Source: Mercenaria mercenaria
Taxonomy: Eukaryota > Mollusca > Bivalvia > Venerida > Veneridae
NCBI RefSeq assembly: GCF_021730395.1
Contig: NC_069362.1
Span: 71,131,501-71,195,500, forward strand
Direction: 5' to 3'
Length of the DNA stretch: 64,000 bases
Shown: piece after piece, positions 21,501 to 32,776 of the stretch
Layout: each line of letters begins with the position of its first letter
How positions within the stretch are numbered: the stretch's first letter is position 1
Notes under the pieces: model-generated
What the model was told of the DNA's origin: nothing
Seen by the model: only the letters and a program-made list of their open reading frames with translations
Database searches by the model: none
Program-made: the position numbers and the translations under genes

Positions 21501-24500
21501 CATCACCATAAAATAATCTGTGCACTCAATAACAGTAGTTTCCCACTGCCACAAAATAATCTGTTCTGCATATCAATACAATTTCCCATCATCACAAAAA
21601 GTCTGTACACTCCATAACAGTACAATTTCCAAAACACCAATTTTGAGCAGCCACAAGTTTCAGATTTGCCAAATATTCAGTACAAGTACCTCAAACAAGA
21701 GGGCCATGAAGGCCCTGTATCGCTCACCTGACCTACTGACCTAAAGATCATCAAGATCAACATTCTGACCAAGTTTCATTAAATATGTCATAAATGTAGC
21801 CTCTAAAGTGTTAACTAGCTTTTCCTTTGATTTACCGTGAACTAGTTTTTGCGCCCACATGACCAGATTCAACTTGACCATAAAGATCATCAATGATTAC
21901 AATTCCGACTAAGTTTCATGAAGATACAGTCATAAATCTGGCCTCTGAGTCTTTAACAAGCTTTTCCTTTGATTTGACTAGTGACCTAGTTTTTTAACAA
22001 CCTGACCAGATTTAAACTTGACCTATAGATCTCAAGATTAACATTCTGGGCAAGTTCATTAAATATGGTCAAAATGTGGCCTCTAAATGTTAACTAATAT
22101 TCTTTTATTTGACCCGTGACCTAGTTTTTTGCCCGACATGACCCAGATTTCGAGCTTGACTAAAGACCATCAAGTTTACATTCTGATGTTCATGAAGATT
22201 ATAGTCAAAAATGTGGCCTCTAGAGTGTTAACAAGCTTTTCCTTTGATATGACCTAGTGACCTAGTTTTTGACTCCATCGGATCCAGATTTAAAACTGAC
22301 CTAAAATTTCAAGATTAACATTCTGACCAAGTTTCATTAAGATATGGTCATAAACGTGGCCTCTACAGTGTTAATTAGCTTTTCTTGATTTGACCGGTGA
22401 CTAGTTTTGACCGAATGACCAGATTTCAAAATTGCCTAAAGATCTTCAAGTTTAACATTCTGACTAAGTTTCATGAAGATATAGTCCCTAAATGTGGCCA
22501 TCTACGTGTTAACAAGCTTATCCTTTGATATGACTAGTGACCTAGTTTTGACCCACTAACCAATTTGAACTTGAGTATAGATCATCCCAGATATTGACCA
22601 AGTTCATTAGTATGGTCATAATGTGGCCTCTAGTGTAAACTAGCTTTCATTTGATTTGGCTTGTGTCCTAGTTTTTTATCCTCATGACCAGATTCAAACT
22701 GGACCTTAAGATATCAATTTAACAATCTGACCAAGTTTCATGAAGATACAGTCATAAATGCGGCCCTCATACAGTGTTAACAAGCTTTTCCTTTGATTTG
22801 ACCTGGTGACCTAGTTTATGATCCCAGATAACCAAAATATCGTAACTCGTTCAAGATTTTATTAAGGGTAACATTCTGACCAGTTTCATTAGATGGGCCA
22901 AATGTGACCTCTAGAGTGCTAACAAGCTTTTCTTTGATTTGACCTGGTGACTGTTTTGACCCAGATGACCCAATATGAACTTGTCCAAGATTTTATTGAT
23001 GGTAACATCCTGACCAAAATTTCATTAAGGCATGGGCCAAATTGTGACCTCTAGATGTTAACAAGCTTTTCTTTGATTTGACCTGATGACCTAGTTTTGA
23101 CCCAGATGACTTAATATCGAATCAATCCAAGATTTTATGAGGGTAACATTATGACCAAGTTTCATTAGATTGGGACCAAAAATGTGACCTCTATAGTGTT
23201 AACAAGCTGTTTCCTTTGATTTGACATGATGACTAGTTTTTTGATCCCAGATGACCAATATCGAATCGTCAAGATTTATTGAGGGTAACATTTGACCAAG
23301 TTTCATTAAGATTGGGTCAATAATTGTGACCTCCAAGTGTTAACAGTCAAATTGTTGACGAGGACGGATGACCACGACGGTAGAGGACGACGACAGCGGA
23401 CACAGGGTGATCAATAAAAGCTCACCTTTGAGCACTTCGTGCTCAGGTGAGCTAAAAATAAAATGAACCATAATAGTCAAGCTTCCTAACTGCTACTGAT
23501 GAGGAAAAGAAGCCAACTAGATATTTAAATCTGTTACTAATTCTGTGACTTTTTATTATCTTATTTGTATCTAATGTTAATGTTATATTCTGTGATATAA
23601 ATCTTAGACAGACTGCTTTTACATTGTATGTCAAATATTGAAACTTTTTTTAGTTTGCTCCAAATCAAGAACTTGGAGGCTGGTTAGTAAGTGTATTTGT
23701 TCAACAATTCAGGAAGAACTACATTACCTGCACTAGATTTGTATCCGGTAAAAGTGTTTTTATTTCTTTAATGAGTGCTATTTTTTTTTCAGCATCAAAA
23801 CCAGTCAATTTAACGTTAAATGTTGATTTTTTTGGTGCAGCCGCAGCCACATCCTCTTCCTCTTCCTGAAATCAAATCTTTACATGTAAACTTTTTTTTC
23901 ACAAAACATATTGCCTGCCAATAAAAAGTTTTCTCTTCCAAGTAAAGGATAACATATTAAAAATGTTGATCTAACTTTTTTGTTTCATTAAATTTATTTA
24001 TATTAAGGGTATGCCTCATCTATATTCTACCATCAACAATATACAAGTATATATTATATACATATAATGGCGAAGAGATATGTAGTTTGAAAAATTAAGT
24101 CTTAAAATCTGCCTGGTAACTGTTTTCAAATGTTAACATCTGTATTTTTATGCCCCCGAAGGGAGGCATATAGTTTTTGAACCGTCTGTCAGTCTGTCGG
24201 TCTGTCAGTCTGTCCGCAATTTTCGTGTCCGGTCCATATCTTTGTCATCGATGGATGGATTTTCAAATAACTTGGCATGAATGTGTACCACAGTAAGACA
24301 ACGTGTTGCGCGCAAGACCCAGGTCTGTAGCTCCAAGGTCAAGGTCACACTTAGACGTTAAAGGATAGTGCATTCATGGGCGTGTCCAGTCCATATCTTT
24401 GTCATCGATGGATGAATTTTCAAATAACTTGACATGAATGTGAACCACAGTAAGACGACGTATCGCGCACAAGACCCAGGTCCGTAGCTCAAAGGTCAAG

Positions 24501-27500
24501 GTCACACTTAGATGTTAAAGGATAGTGCATTGATGGGCGTGTCCAGTCCATATCTTTGTCATCCATGGATGGATTTTCAAATAACTTGGCATGAATGTGT
24601 ACCACAGTAAGACGACGTGTCGCGCGCAAGACCCAAGTCCGTAGCTCAAAGGTCAAAGTCACACTTAGACGTTAAAGGTCATATTTCACGATAGTGCATT
24701 GATGGGCGTGTCTGGTCCCTATCTTTGTCATTCATGCATGGATTTTAAAATAACTACGCATGAATGTGTGGCACAGTAAGACGACGTGTCGCACGCAAGA
24801 CCCAGCTCCGTAGGTCAAAGGTCCTAAACTCTAACATCGTCCATAACAGTAACTATTCTTCAAAGTGCCATCGGGGGCATGTGTCATCCTATGGAGACGG
24901 CTCTTGTATTTATAAAATTTAAATTCTAGCATTGGTACCATCACTTCCAGTTACTGTGCAGTCATGTTGTTACTTGCTGATAACCCAAGAATATAGAACC
25001 TTTATATTCATTTCATTTTATATTTATGAATATTGTTATTGAGATAAAATAATTGTTAAGTTTACCTCTTTAGGTTGTGCTGCCATAGGTGCACCTGCAC
25101 CCATTGCCATAACTGGTGCATCCTGTATCTTTAGTGTTTTCTGAAATATACATACCATCAATCTGATAACAATCTCTTATCAATTCAACAAGATTATTGC
25201 CTAGCATTTTAAATCCCCTACCAGACAGTAACAAAAATACGTCATGTGGTCACATTTGTTGTTGCTAAGTCCTGATGCCATTTAGATACTGGTTCAAAAC
25301 TTGTTCTGACTAAGGTAATTGATACTCGGTCAATGATGCTCATCTGTTCTACAGTGCAACTTGTGCGGTGGAAATAAGTGAAATAAATGACCTTCAGGTT
25401 TCTTAAAAGGTTTTAGTAATTTTTCTTTTTTGTAAAACCAATCACATGTCTCATTCATTGAACTTAAAGGATATGAGAAAAAATACAAACAATTTGAGAA
25501 AACTTGCTAACAACTAATATCTCATTGTCAAATACTGAGGTAAATCTACATACATGTAAACAAAACAAAGCTTCATTTTATGTCTACAGTATCAATTTCA
25601 GCATGACTGTCACATGTTTTATCTCAACTAAATTGTACATATACATGCATAAAAAATAACACATACCTTTAATAATTCATTTAAATCTGCTACTTCTAAT
25701 AGAGTTAGTTGACCTATCTCATTTACAATTCCTTGTATTTTAGGTGAATATTGTTTTTCTGCATCTTGATTTGGAAGTGGTAGGGGTTCAGTACTGTAAT
25801 CTCGCTGAAACGATTTACTTCTCAATGATTTCTGTAGAACAGCTTGATGGTATCTGAAATTAACACAAGAAACAACATTTAACAAAACTTCTAACACCCC
25901 CTCAATGTCTTTGTTCGTATCTTTCAACTCACTAATAGTATATATTTGAAATTTCTCAAACATGAACAAAAATATGTTGAAAAACATATATGAATTTTTT
26001 TTGCAAAATCAAATATTGCTATGGTATCATTTTGTTTATTCTATGCTCTCAGTTTCAAGTTTCAAAGTATTTACAAAAATTCACACAAATTGACAAATGG
26101 GTATAATATACAAACAAATGAATAAGTAAGGAGAGGACAACTGTAAACTAATAATGCGTTCTGTCCAATTCCTGAAATTTGATATTGTAAATATTTAGTG
26201 ATTTTCTGAATAAAAATATGTTTAAACTAAACAAGTGAATTTTAACAAACTAAATTATTCATTTATACTGCTATTTCTTTTGAATAAATCCAAATTTGGT
26301 TTGGTGTTTAAGAAAAAATATCTATCATTTATAGATTTTTTGTTGAATAAAGTCATTGTTCAATTAATATCACAATGGAGCAGTTGGAGTGATATAAATA
26401 ATAATAATAATATGTATCTGAACAGTAATTTTATTCAAGACCAATTTACATAAAAAGGGATTAAAACCCTTATTTCCAGTGTGGTCCTTGTTACTGATGG
26501 CATGACATAAAGAGACATGAAGTTTAAATTATCACAAACAGACATTCTAAAAATAAAACTGGCACTAAACTGAGCTGCAGGGAGTTTGTTAAGGTAGAGC
26601 AGAAATAGAACAGGCTCCAAAAAAAAACCTTGCAGCACTCCAGGACCATACCTGAGATTGCAATATTCTACTGTTATCTACATTATTTGAAGTTTCTACA
26701 AGAAGAGTAATGTTTAATTTATTGGAGGAAGTAAGTCTGACCAGTATTTTAAGACTGGGCTTTTTGAATGTATATAACTATATGTTATGATTAAATTGAT
26801 ATTGTAATATTTTATGATTGTCTCTTATAGTTCAAATTTGAACGGTCATGTACTAATTTTATTTATGTATTGAAATGTAAGCTTGTACCTGTGATATTGT
26901 ACATGAATGAGACGTAAATAAAGATTAATATATATAATTACTTTTTGTTGTCAGGTGTTAAAGTACTCTGCTCAGTTGCTGAAGGTATGAAAATTAATCA
27001 AGGATTGTGTTAAAACTACAGTTTTATAACTTGTTATCATATTTAAAATCTTTATTACTTGGAATTTATGGGTACATTTGATATTTTAAGTGGTACATTT
27101 TGACTTCTTTTTGGTACATTTTGACCAAACAATGTGGGTACAGTTTGGTCTTTTTTGGTACATTTTGACTTTACCATGTGGGTACATTTTGGTTTGGGTA
27201 TGTTTTGACCTAGTCCAAAATATTAGACATGTACATGCTCATTTTACCTTCAAAATTCATTACTTTATTATTTTACATTTTATTTTCATTTTGCATTGTA
27301 ACGTCTAAAAGGGCCCCAATCAGTAGAATGTAGCATTTTTTTACACATAAAATATCTGATGTACGCAGGTTTAAACAGTTGAACGTACTGTTATTTACCA
27401 TATTCTAGTGATAATGCGTTAAAATTTACCTTTAAAACTGCTAATTAATATTCAATTATATGTAAATTGTGTACACTTTTCAATACATATTCCGCCTTTT

Positions 27501-27787
27501 TGTATGTACATTCAGCTCGTTATAATAGATTTAGAATTGACTTAGATGAAAACATTTTACCACGTGAATTATTTGCGAGGTGATCTAGAGGGAAAATATT
27601 TCATCTAAAATTGATTCTTAGGCCCAAAAAAAAAATATGTGTGGTTCCTGTTACATGGCCAAAACAAATAGAGTAGGTAGGTAGGTAGGTAGGTAGGGAT
27701 GTTTTTTTTAGTATTGAAACAATGGTTTATCAGTACATACCGGTGCTTTTTATGTACCCTTTTGTTATTAATCACTCCCTGCAGCAT
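18445..27787 (-). CDS. MRPL12: Mitochondrial ribosomal protein L12 (bL12m), five exons
   Basis: Complement join 27787-27741, 25853-25667, 25140-25066, 23865-23728, 18561-18445: 564 nt, 187 residues; human MRPL12 is 198. bL12m forms the mitoribosomal stalk that recruits translational GTPases. Seen in order: a basic N-terminus with no acidic residue before Asp34 and an R-D-Y35/S36 that fits the R-3 presequence cleavage motif; the dimerisation segment PKIQGIVNEIGQLTLLEVAD; an Ala/Gly/Pro hinge with four glutamates (about residues 84-117); and the globular C-terminal domain FNVKLTGFDAEKKIALIKEI ... NLVQAKKFVESAP ... ALEKVGGKAVLE. Exons 2-5 are certain by homology and phase. Exon 1 is proposed from sequence only. 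The gene converges on SHMT and diverges from eIF4E. Confidence 0.9.
20500..21645. repeat. 45-bp satellite array, about 22-25 copies, in MRPL12 intron 4
   Basis: Unit text is 'ccccacaaaataatctgtgc', 'actccataacagtacag', 'ttttgcat' (45 bp); some units carry an extra 'ct' (ctctgtgc). Copies before about 20640 and after about 21540 are degenerate. Because 45 is a multiple of three, both strands show long periodic open frames; these are not genes. Two or three sub-variants ('ttttgcat', 'tttcccat', 'tttccaat') alternate, which suggests higher-order duplication. Confidence 0.9.
21696..23455 (-). mobile_element. Pearl-like element, copy A2, in MRPL12 intron 4
   Basis: On the minus strand it starts TTAGCTCACCTGAGCAC with a hairpin and ends AGGGCC-ttcat-GGCCCT followed by CTCTTG (21701-21696). 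About a dozen units of roughly 145 bp carry 'gacctagtttttgaccc' and 'agtttcat' reading on the plus strand. It belongs to the same family as 4010-5388 and 47257-49022. Single-base shortening of short runs is frequent here (for example gactagtttt for gacctagttttt). Confidence 0.75.
23728..23865 (-). CDS. MRPL12: MRPL12 exon 4 (residues 104-149)
   Basis: Reads EEEEDVAAAAPKKSTFNVKL, TGFDAEKKIALIKEIKTLLP, DTNLVQ: the end of the acidic hinge and the start of the L7/L12 C-terminal domain (human [20 protein letters not shown]). 138 nt, phase 0 both sides. Confidence 0.94.
24148..24906 (+). mobile_element. Pearl-like element, family B copy 1, in MRPL12 intron 3
   Basis: Starts TTATGCCCCCGAAGGGAGGC, has 'gtctgtcagtctgtccgc', then about four units of ~157-160 bp ('catgaatgtgtaccacagta', 'agacgacgtgtcgcgcgc'), and ends 'gccatcgggggcatgtg', 'cctatggagacgg', CTCTTG. 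The ends share an inverted repeat (ATGCCCCCGA / TCGGGGGCAT). A second full copy is at 49307-50210. Confidence 0.75.
25066..25140 (-). CDS. MRPL12: MRPL12 exon 3 (residues 79-103), hinge
   Basis: Reads KTLKIQDAPVMAMGAGAP then MAAQPKE, the flexible Ala/Gly/Pro hinge after the dimerisation helices. 75 nt, phase 0 at both ends, flanked by ttcag and gtaaac. Confidence 0.92.
25667..25853 (-). CDS. MRPL12: MRPL12 exon 2 (residues 16-78), dimerisation domain
   Basis: After tttcag on the minus strand: YHQAVLQKSLRSKSFQRDYS, TEPLPLPNQDAEKQYSPKIQ, GIVNEIGQLTLLEVADLNEL, LK. The LTLLEVADLNELL core matches the family (human LTLLEISDLNELL). Donor is aaag|gtatgt. Confidence 0.93.
26440..26760 (-). mobile_element. 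Degenerate LINE reverse-transcriptase fragment
   Basis: On the minus strand a frame reads LQGFFLEPVLFLLYLNKLP, matching the LINE RT motif [21 protein letters not shown]. The rest is decayed. The following 26761-26935 is AT-rich and ends with an AATAAA-containing stretch; it may be part of the same or another element. It lies in MRPL12 intron 1, antisense-free (same strand as the gene). Confidence 0.6.
27069..27205 (+). repeat. Short degenerate repeat 'ggtacattttga'
   Basis: Six to seven imperfect copies of 'ggtacattttgac' or 'gggtacattttggt' alternate in 137 bp of MRPL12 intron 1. The 72-codon frame across it is a by-product. Confidence 0.6.
27527..27622. repeat. Small inverted-repeat element
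   Basis: 'agaattgacttagatgaaa' near 27531 is mirrored by 'tttcatctaaaattgattct' ending near 27620, with a core containing CACGTG. About 95 bp in all; it looks like a tiny foldback MITE in MRPL12 intron 1. Confidence 0.5.
27672..27697. repeat. (GTAG)n microsatellite
   Basis: About six perfect GTAG units, close to the proposed MRPL12 exon 1. Confidence 0.85.
27741..27787 (-). CDS. MRPL12: MRPL12 exon 1, proposed (residues 1-16)
   Basis: ATG at 27787-27785 reads MLQGVINNKRVHKKHR and ends after two bases of an Arg codon at CACCG|GTATGT. Exon 2 starts with the single A that completes this codon (CG|A), so the phase fits. The peptide is rich in Lys, Arg and His with no acids, as expected for a mitochondrial presequence. 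Other donor sites I tested upstream ran into stops or the wrong phase. Confidence 0.6.
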
Positions 27788-28265
27788 GTTAACTTTCTTT
27801 TCATGAAATTTACTTGCTATTATATTGCTTTCTTCTCCTGTTCTGTATATTTCTTTCCTTCTTTTAATTTTATGTTCACAGTAACATAACTTGCAAAATG
27901 AATGTTTGGCATGCGAAACATACTAACCGTCAGAGGACCTGGGGATTCAGGTTAGAAAAGTTCCCGGGAACACGAGTCTAAGTAGCAGATATATATATAT
28001 AGTTTATTTATGCATTCTGAATATTACTAAGTCCAAAACACAGGCCAGGAAAAAGGTCACTGTGATAAAATCTTCAGGCAAAGGCCTTCATCTGATGTAA
28101 TCTGTACATTTTGTAATTAACAGTTTAAACTATATATATATTTAAAATCACAAGTTTCGATCATGATGTTACATCCGATAGTAAACTATAAATCCAATTT
28201 AAAGTTGCAAATTGAAAAAGGTAAATTTTGCATATATTTTATCATCATGATAAAGTCTTATAGCC

Positions 28266-29315
28266 CAGGGTGTTTGGTAGGTTCTGAAACTCAAGGGTCA
28301 TTGACTCTTCAGCCTAAATTTTCAAGGGTCAAAATCAGATTTTCAAGAGTCAAGATCAGCTTTTCAGGGGTCAAGCTATACTGTTATTAATGTAACTTCC
28401 ACAATCTTTATCTGAAACAAGTACATTAGTCATTACAGGTTTTTTAAATGTATTAATATTTAAGTTGTCTAAAAGTGGGTGGGTTTGGTTCCTTTGCATT
28501 TTATTCTCGAAAAATACTTAAAAATAAGAGCTGTTTTTGCAACAGTGATCATATTTTTCTTAAACGCAGACTTTTTATTTAGATTGTACTATAAAAATCT
28601 TGTAAGAAATGATAAAAACTGCCGAAACTCACGGTCGCGCAAACGGGCGAGAAATTTGGAAAACGAAAGTAAACATTTAATATTCTTGATAAAATGCCTG
28701 TTTTAAATTTCTGTTTTTCCACCATACCTATTCAATACTTATAATTTCTGCTTATTTAAAGCATTTAATTTGTTTTGGACCTTGGCAATGATAATAAATG
28801 CTATAGACCGCAAATGTTGACCGGCTCATGTAACCGTATCAAGCACACAAAATAATGATAAGATATTTTTATTTCTGCAAGACATATGCTGTATACCGCT
28901 AATTAACAAGTGGTACAAACATGATAATCTAAGGCTGCAATGTTTATCAATTAACTTTTACACTTTGATCAATAACACCTTAGATAATGACAGAGAATTA
29001 TTGTACTAAATACAAACTGCGAGATGACCACATGTCAGTTGGCGCGTGGCGTGATTGACATCTGTCAGTAGCTAATTGGCTAATTAACATACAATGCTCC
29101 GCCTACTGCCATACTTCCGCTTGTTCCGGCAAACAATATTGAAATTCACTGGGATTTTGATTGACAAGGGGCAGAACTTTCGAACTCCAGACGCATCAAA
29201 GAAAATTTCCGCGAGTCAAACCGACGCACGGGGCATATTCTGGGCAAGTCAAATACGAGTTTTTCCCGATTTTCGCGGGCCAAAACCCGGGACCTCAGGT
29301 CAAATGAACGCCCTG
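28266..29315. mobile_element. hAT-like non-autonomous element, copy K1
   Basis: Ends are CAGGGTGTTTGG and GAACGCCCTG (CAGGGYGTT inverted repeats). The flanking 8-mers ttatagcc and aattagcc match at their last five bases, fitting a decayed 8-bp duplication. A second copy, 5' truncated, lies at 29405-30755. Short frames inside show no transposase domain. Confidence 0.5.
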
Positions 29316-29404
29316 AATTAGCCTAATATTTTCTTGAAGAATGACTTTATTTCTGTGTTTAAATATTTAATATCTTTCAGTTGGAGGATATATTTTAAGT
29401 TATC

Positions 29405-30755
29405 CTATTTTGCACATTGTCTAAAAGTGGGTGGAGTTTGATGCCTTCGCATGCTTTTATTTTTGAACAAGAGCTGTCACTAATGGTGACAAATGCCCCC
29501 GCAGCGCCTTGACCTTTGACCTGGTGACCCCTAAGTCAGTAGGGGTCTTGTACTCAATAAGTACTATCAGCATGTGAAGTTTGAAGGCCCTGGGTGCAGT
29601 GGTGAGCGAGTAAAGTGCCTTCATGCAAAAAGTGAACGTTGTGATGAACGAACGAACGAACGGACAGTTGAAAACTAATATGCCTCCCTTTGGAGGCATA
29701 AAAATGCTTCAAAATAAGAGCTGCTGTTGCAACAGTTGTCTTATTTTTCTTAAATGCAGGCTTTTAAGTGACTTTTTATTTAGATTGCACTAGAAAAACT
29801 CGTAAAAAATGACAGAAATATCCAAACATCAAGATAGCGAAAACGGGTGACAAATGTGGAAAACAAATGAAAGCATTAAATTCTTGATAAAATACTTGTT
29901 TTCAATTTCATTTCTATTCAATACTTATATTTTCTGCTTATTTAAAGCATTATTATTGGGCCAAAATTATTTGTTATAGACCGCAACGGCCGATCGGCTC
30001 ATATAATTGTATCAAGCACACAAAACAATGATTTTATCCAATTTGTTGTTCAGTATTAAGACGGCAAGACGTATAACAATACAGCATAAGCTGTAGGCAG
30101 GGGTCGTGCTGTTGGTCGCCACAAAATCTGGCGCTATTTTGGATAAGTTGACGAAAGTTTCTGGCGACAACAAAGCAAAGATCGGACCGAGACATTTACA
30201 TCACTGTAAAGCCAGCCACTTCTCCTAATTATCGCCTCCAGGCGAAATCCGTATCACCAAGTTTTTCTGACTGTTGTAATCTGTTTACTTAAAGTTGTAA
30301 AAACTTGATGCATACACAATAGATGTAAATTATCGATAATCTACAGTAGGCTAATTAACAAGTGGTACAAACACAATAATTAGCTGATCTTCGCATTATT
30401 TATCAATAAACTTTTACACATTGATCAACAAACACCTTTGATAATGACGGGCATTATTGTACTAAATACAAACCGCGAAATGACTATGTGTCAGTCGGTG
30501 CATGGCGTGATTGACATCTGTCAACAGCTAATTAATATACGACACTCCGCTAACTTCCATACTTCCGCTTGTGGCGGCGAACAATATTGAAATGCACCGG
30601 GGTTTGATTGACAAGAGGCAAAACTTTCGAACTAGAGACGCTTTATAGAAAATTTCCACCGGTCAAGCCGACACACAGGAATTTTCTGTGCGGGTCAAGT
30701 ACGAGTTTTTCTCAATTTTTCGCGTGTCAAAACCCGGAACCTTGGGTCAACAGAA
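29405..30755. mobile_element. Second, truncated copy of the K element (K2)
   Basis: Colinear with 28468-29300 (shared phrases 'gtctaaaagtgggtgg', 'ttgataatgac', 'gtcaaaacccgg'), lacking the CAGGG left end. It carries the 234-bp insertion at 29468-29701 and about 260 bp of extra sequence around 30050-30340, including 'gtcgccacaaaatctggcgc', that K1 lacks. Confidence 0.6.
29468..29701 (-). mobile_element. Minimal 234-bp pearl/Helentron-like element
   Basis: On the minus strand it begins TTATGCCTCCAAAGGGAGGC (hairpin TGCCTCC/GGAGGCA), has (GTTC)n, a single unit with 'ggtcaccaggtcaaagg', and ends GTCAC-catta-GTGAC, AG, CTCTTG. It is inserted in K2; K1 (28500-28530) preserves the uninterrupted sequence, and the junctions fit A|A (T|T in element sense) without target duplication. 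Confidence 0.75.
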
Positions 30756-31000
30756 CCAAAATTTTTTCATAAATAAAAAGTTAAGGTCGGCAGGAAAAAA
30801 TAGAGTCGGTCTGGAAACCAGAACCACACATATTTTTTTACTTAGCCTTAAAATAAATTGTGTTTACGCAACATATATATACATACAGTGGAAAGAAACA
30901 ATTCTATGTTTATACATAAAAAGTAGTTTTTTTTTTGTAATTTTTTACCTGGGCAGATGAAAAAAGGCTTATTTTCTGTGTTAGTAGTGTTGTTTCACTT

Positions 31001-32039
31001 CACGGGTGGTAAACGCGCAATCCAATTCCCGCCGGGAATACGCTTAAAATGGGTTGCCCAACGTCCGGTGCTGGTGTTGCGCGTAAAAAAAGACAAAATT
31101 GATATAATGAATACGCACAACTCCATTCCCGGGGCGCAACCCCATTCTCCATTATTTTTTGCCAATCTTTCCCCCAAAAAACAACATTTCATTCAAGAGT
31201 ATGTAATATTCATGACTGTTTTACACGTGTTTGATCATTGCTCAGTGCTTTGCTTTATTTTTTAGTCTGTAGCATGTTTTGTCTGCTCTTAAATAGAAAG
31301 TTTCTTTTATTGACTTCTGAAATACAGCTGTTAATCAGTCCATAACAAATCTGATTTGATGTGGTAGATGTCTTAAACCATTTTCTAAAAACGCATAAGT
31401 GTTCTTTTTCAGTTCAGTGTTTTACCATCTATTTGCTTTTAACTAGCTTTTAGGCCTAGGCCAAGATTAACAGATGTATTTCAGGTTTAACCAATTTGTA
31501 TGTATAACTCATGTACTATTTATAAAATTGATTTGCTAATGTTGTGACTCTTTTAATAGGTACATTTTTATTATGTTATTAAATATACTATTTGTTATTT
31601 ATGTCGGTCAATAGCTATACATAGCTAATGTTGTCTGTATATTTAACACCGACTTTAAATAAAATTTGTATCTGTATCTGTATCTTGTATCTGTATCTAC
31701 ATTTCCAGAAAGAAGGCACAAGAGCTAGAAAATTTGCATTTTCCATGATTCCATGCTTTTTTGACAGCTCGAGCCAGCATAGTTTTCGTGATAACAGAGC
31801 TGATTCTTAAATTAATAAGTTGGTATTTCACACATATGATCTTTATTCATTTTTGTGTCGAATAGCATTTTGCTTTTTTTCGAAAGCACTCATAAAGGTG
31901 TCATTATTTACAAAAACAAAAACCCTAGTGACCTACCTCGGTTTTGTATATATTGATGCGCAACACCAGCACTGAAAGTCGCGCAACCCATTTTTAGCAT
32001 ATTCCCATTGGGAATTGGATTGCGCGTTTACCACCCGTG
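31001..32039. mobile_element. 1039-bp TIR DNA element with 5-bp duplication
   Basis: Terminal inverted repeats of about 82 bp: left CACGGGTGGTAAACGCGCAA, right its mirror ending TTGCGCGTTTACCACCCGTG, with the first 30 bases identical and a few differences inside. CACTT flanks both ends directly (30996-31000, 32040-32044). A LINE tail sits inside at 31603-31700. No transposase frame is present. CAC-starting ends with a 5-bp duplication recall Transib/RAG-like elements, but the family is not proven. Confidence 0.75.
31603..31700 (+). mobile_element. LINE 3' tail with (TGTATC)n end
   Basis: GTCGG (31603-31607) pairs with CCGAC (31649-31653), followed by TTTAAATAAAATTTGTATC and TGTATC repeats. 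Same layout as the other LINE tails in the window, with a different terminal repeat. Nested in the 31001-32039 TIR element. Confidence 0.55.
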
Positions 32040-32654
32040 CACTTAGGATTGTGTTATATTGTAATAATTTGAAGATTTAAGGTCGTGCGCTCACTACATC
32101 TTATGCATGGGGATCCGATAAGCCTGACATAACCGATAGACATCAAAATGTAAAAATATGTTAAGTCAGGTCTTATCTATGGGACTAGTTTAGACCATAA
32201 TCCGTTTGACGCTGGTTAGGCAACTTAGGGAATGCTGTACCTTGATGGATGCTATTATCCAAAAATAAAACGCGTCAGAACTAGACTAGATGTATTTTTC
32301 TTCATATATTTAATTATTGACCAAACCAATTTGTTGGTTTGTTTTGACCTTTACATAACCATGAAGCATGATAACCAGTCAAGAAAATATATCGCAAATC
32401 TTAAATACAGTGTCGGTAAGTGTAATTTTCTTATCTATGTCAAGAGACATATTTGGTATTACCTGCATATACAAAGGGGTGATCTAACAATTCTTAGGAA
32501 TTGTGAAGATACAGACATTGTTATTTTTTCGTAAATGTTTGCACGTTTTTCTCTTCTGTCTCATTCAACCGCTTTATGATACTAAACGCCGGACAATTCA
32601 GATTTGAAATAAACCCAACGTGATTTAAAGGACGGCAAATATGAATACTGCGTA

Positions 32655-32751
32655 AAGAGAAGAGAAGATAAGATTTATTTTGAGTCGGCAAGACAATTAC
32701 AAATAACATATATTATATATATATTATACTCTGATGATTTTTTTAACCGAC
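32655..32751 (-). mobile_element. LINE 3' tail with (TCTTC/TTATC) end
   Basis: On the minus strand GTCGG (32751-32747), an AT-rich loop with a TA run, CCGAC (32688-32684), then TCAAAATAAATCTTATC and TTCTC repeats. Nearly the same as the tail at 39304-39378. Confidence 0.55.
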
Positions 32752-32776
32752 TATAAAGAGAAGATTTACTGATACT

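Noticed and set aside
28479-29321. Frames inside K1 considered as a transposase
   Set aside because: 75 codons at most, with no catalytic motif and no conservation of frame in copy K2.
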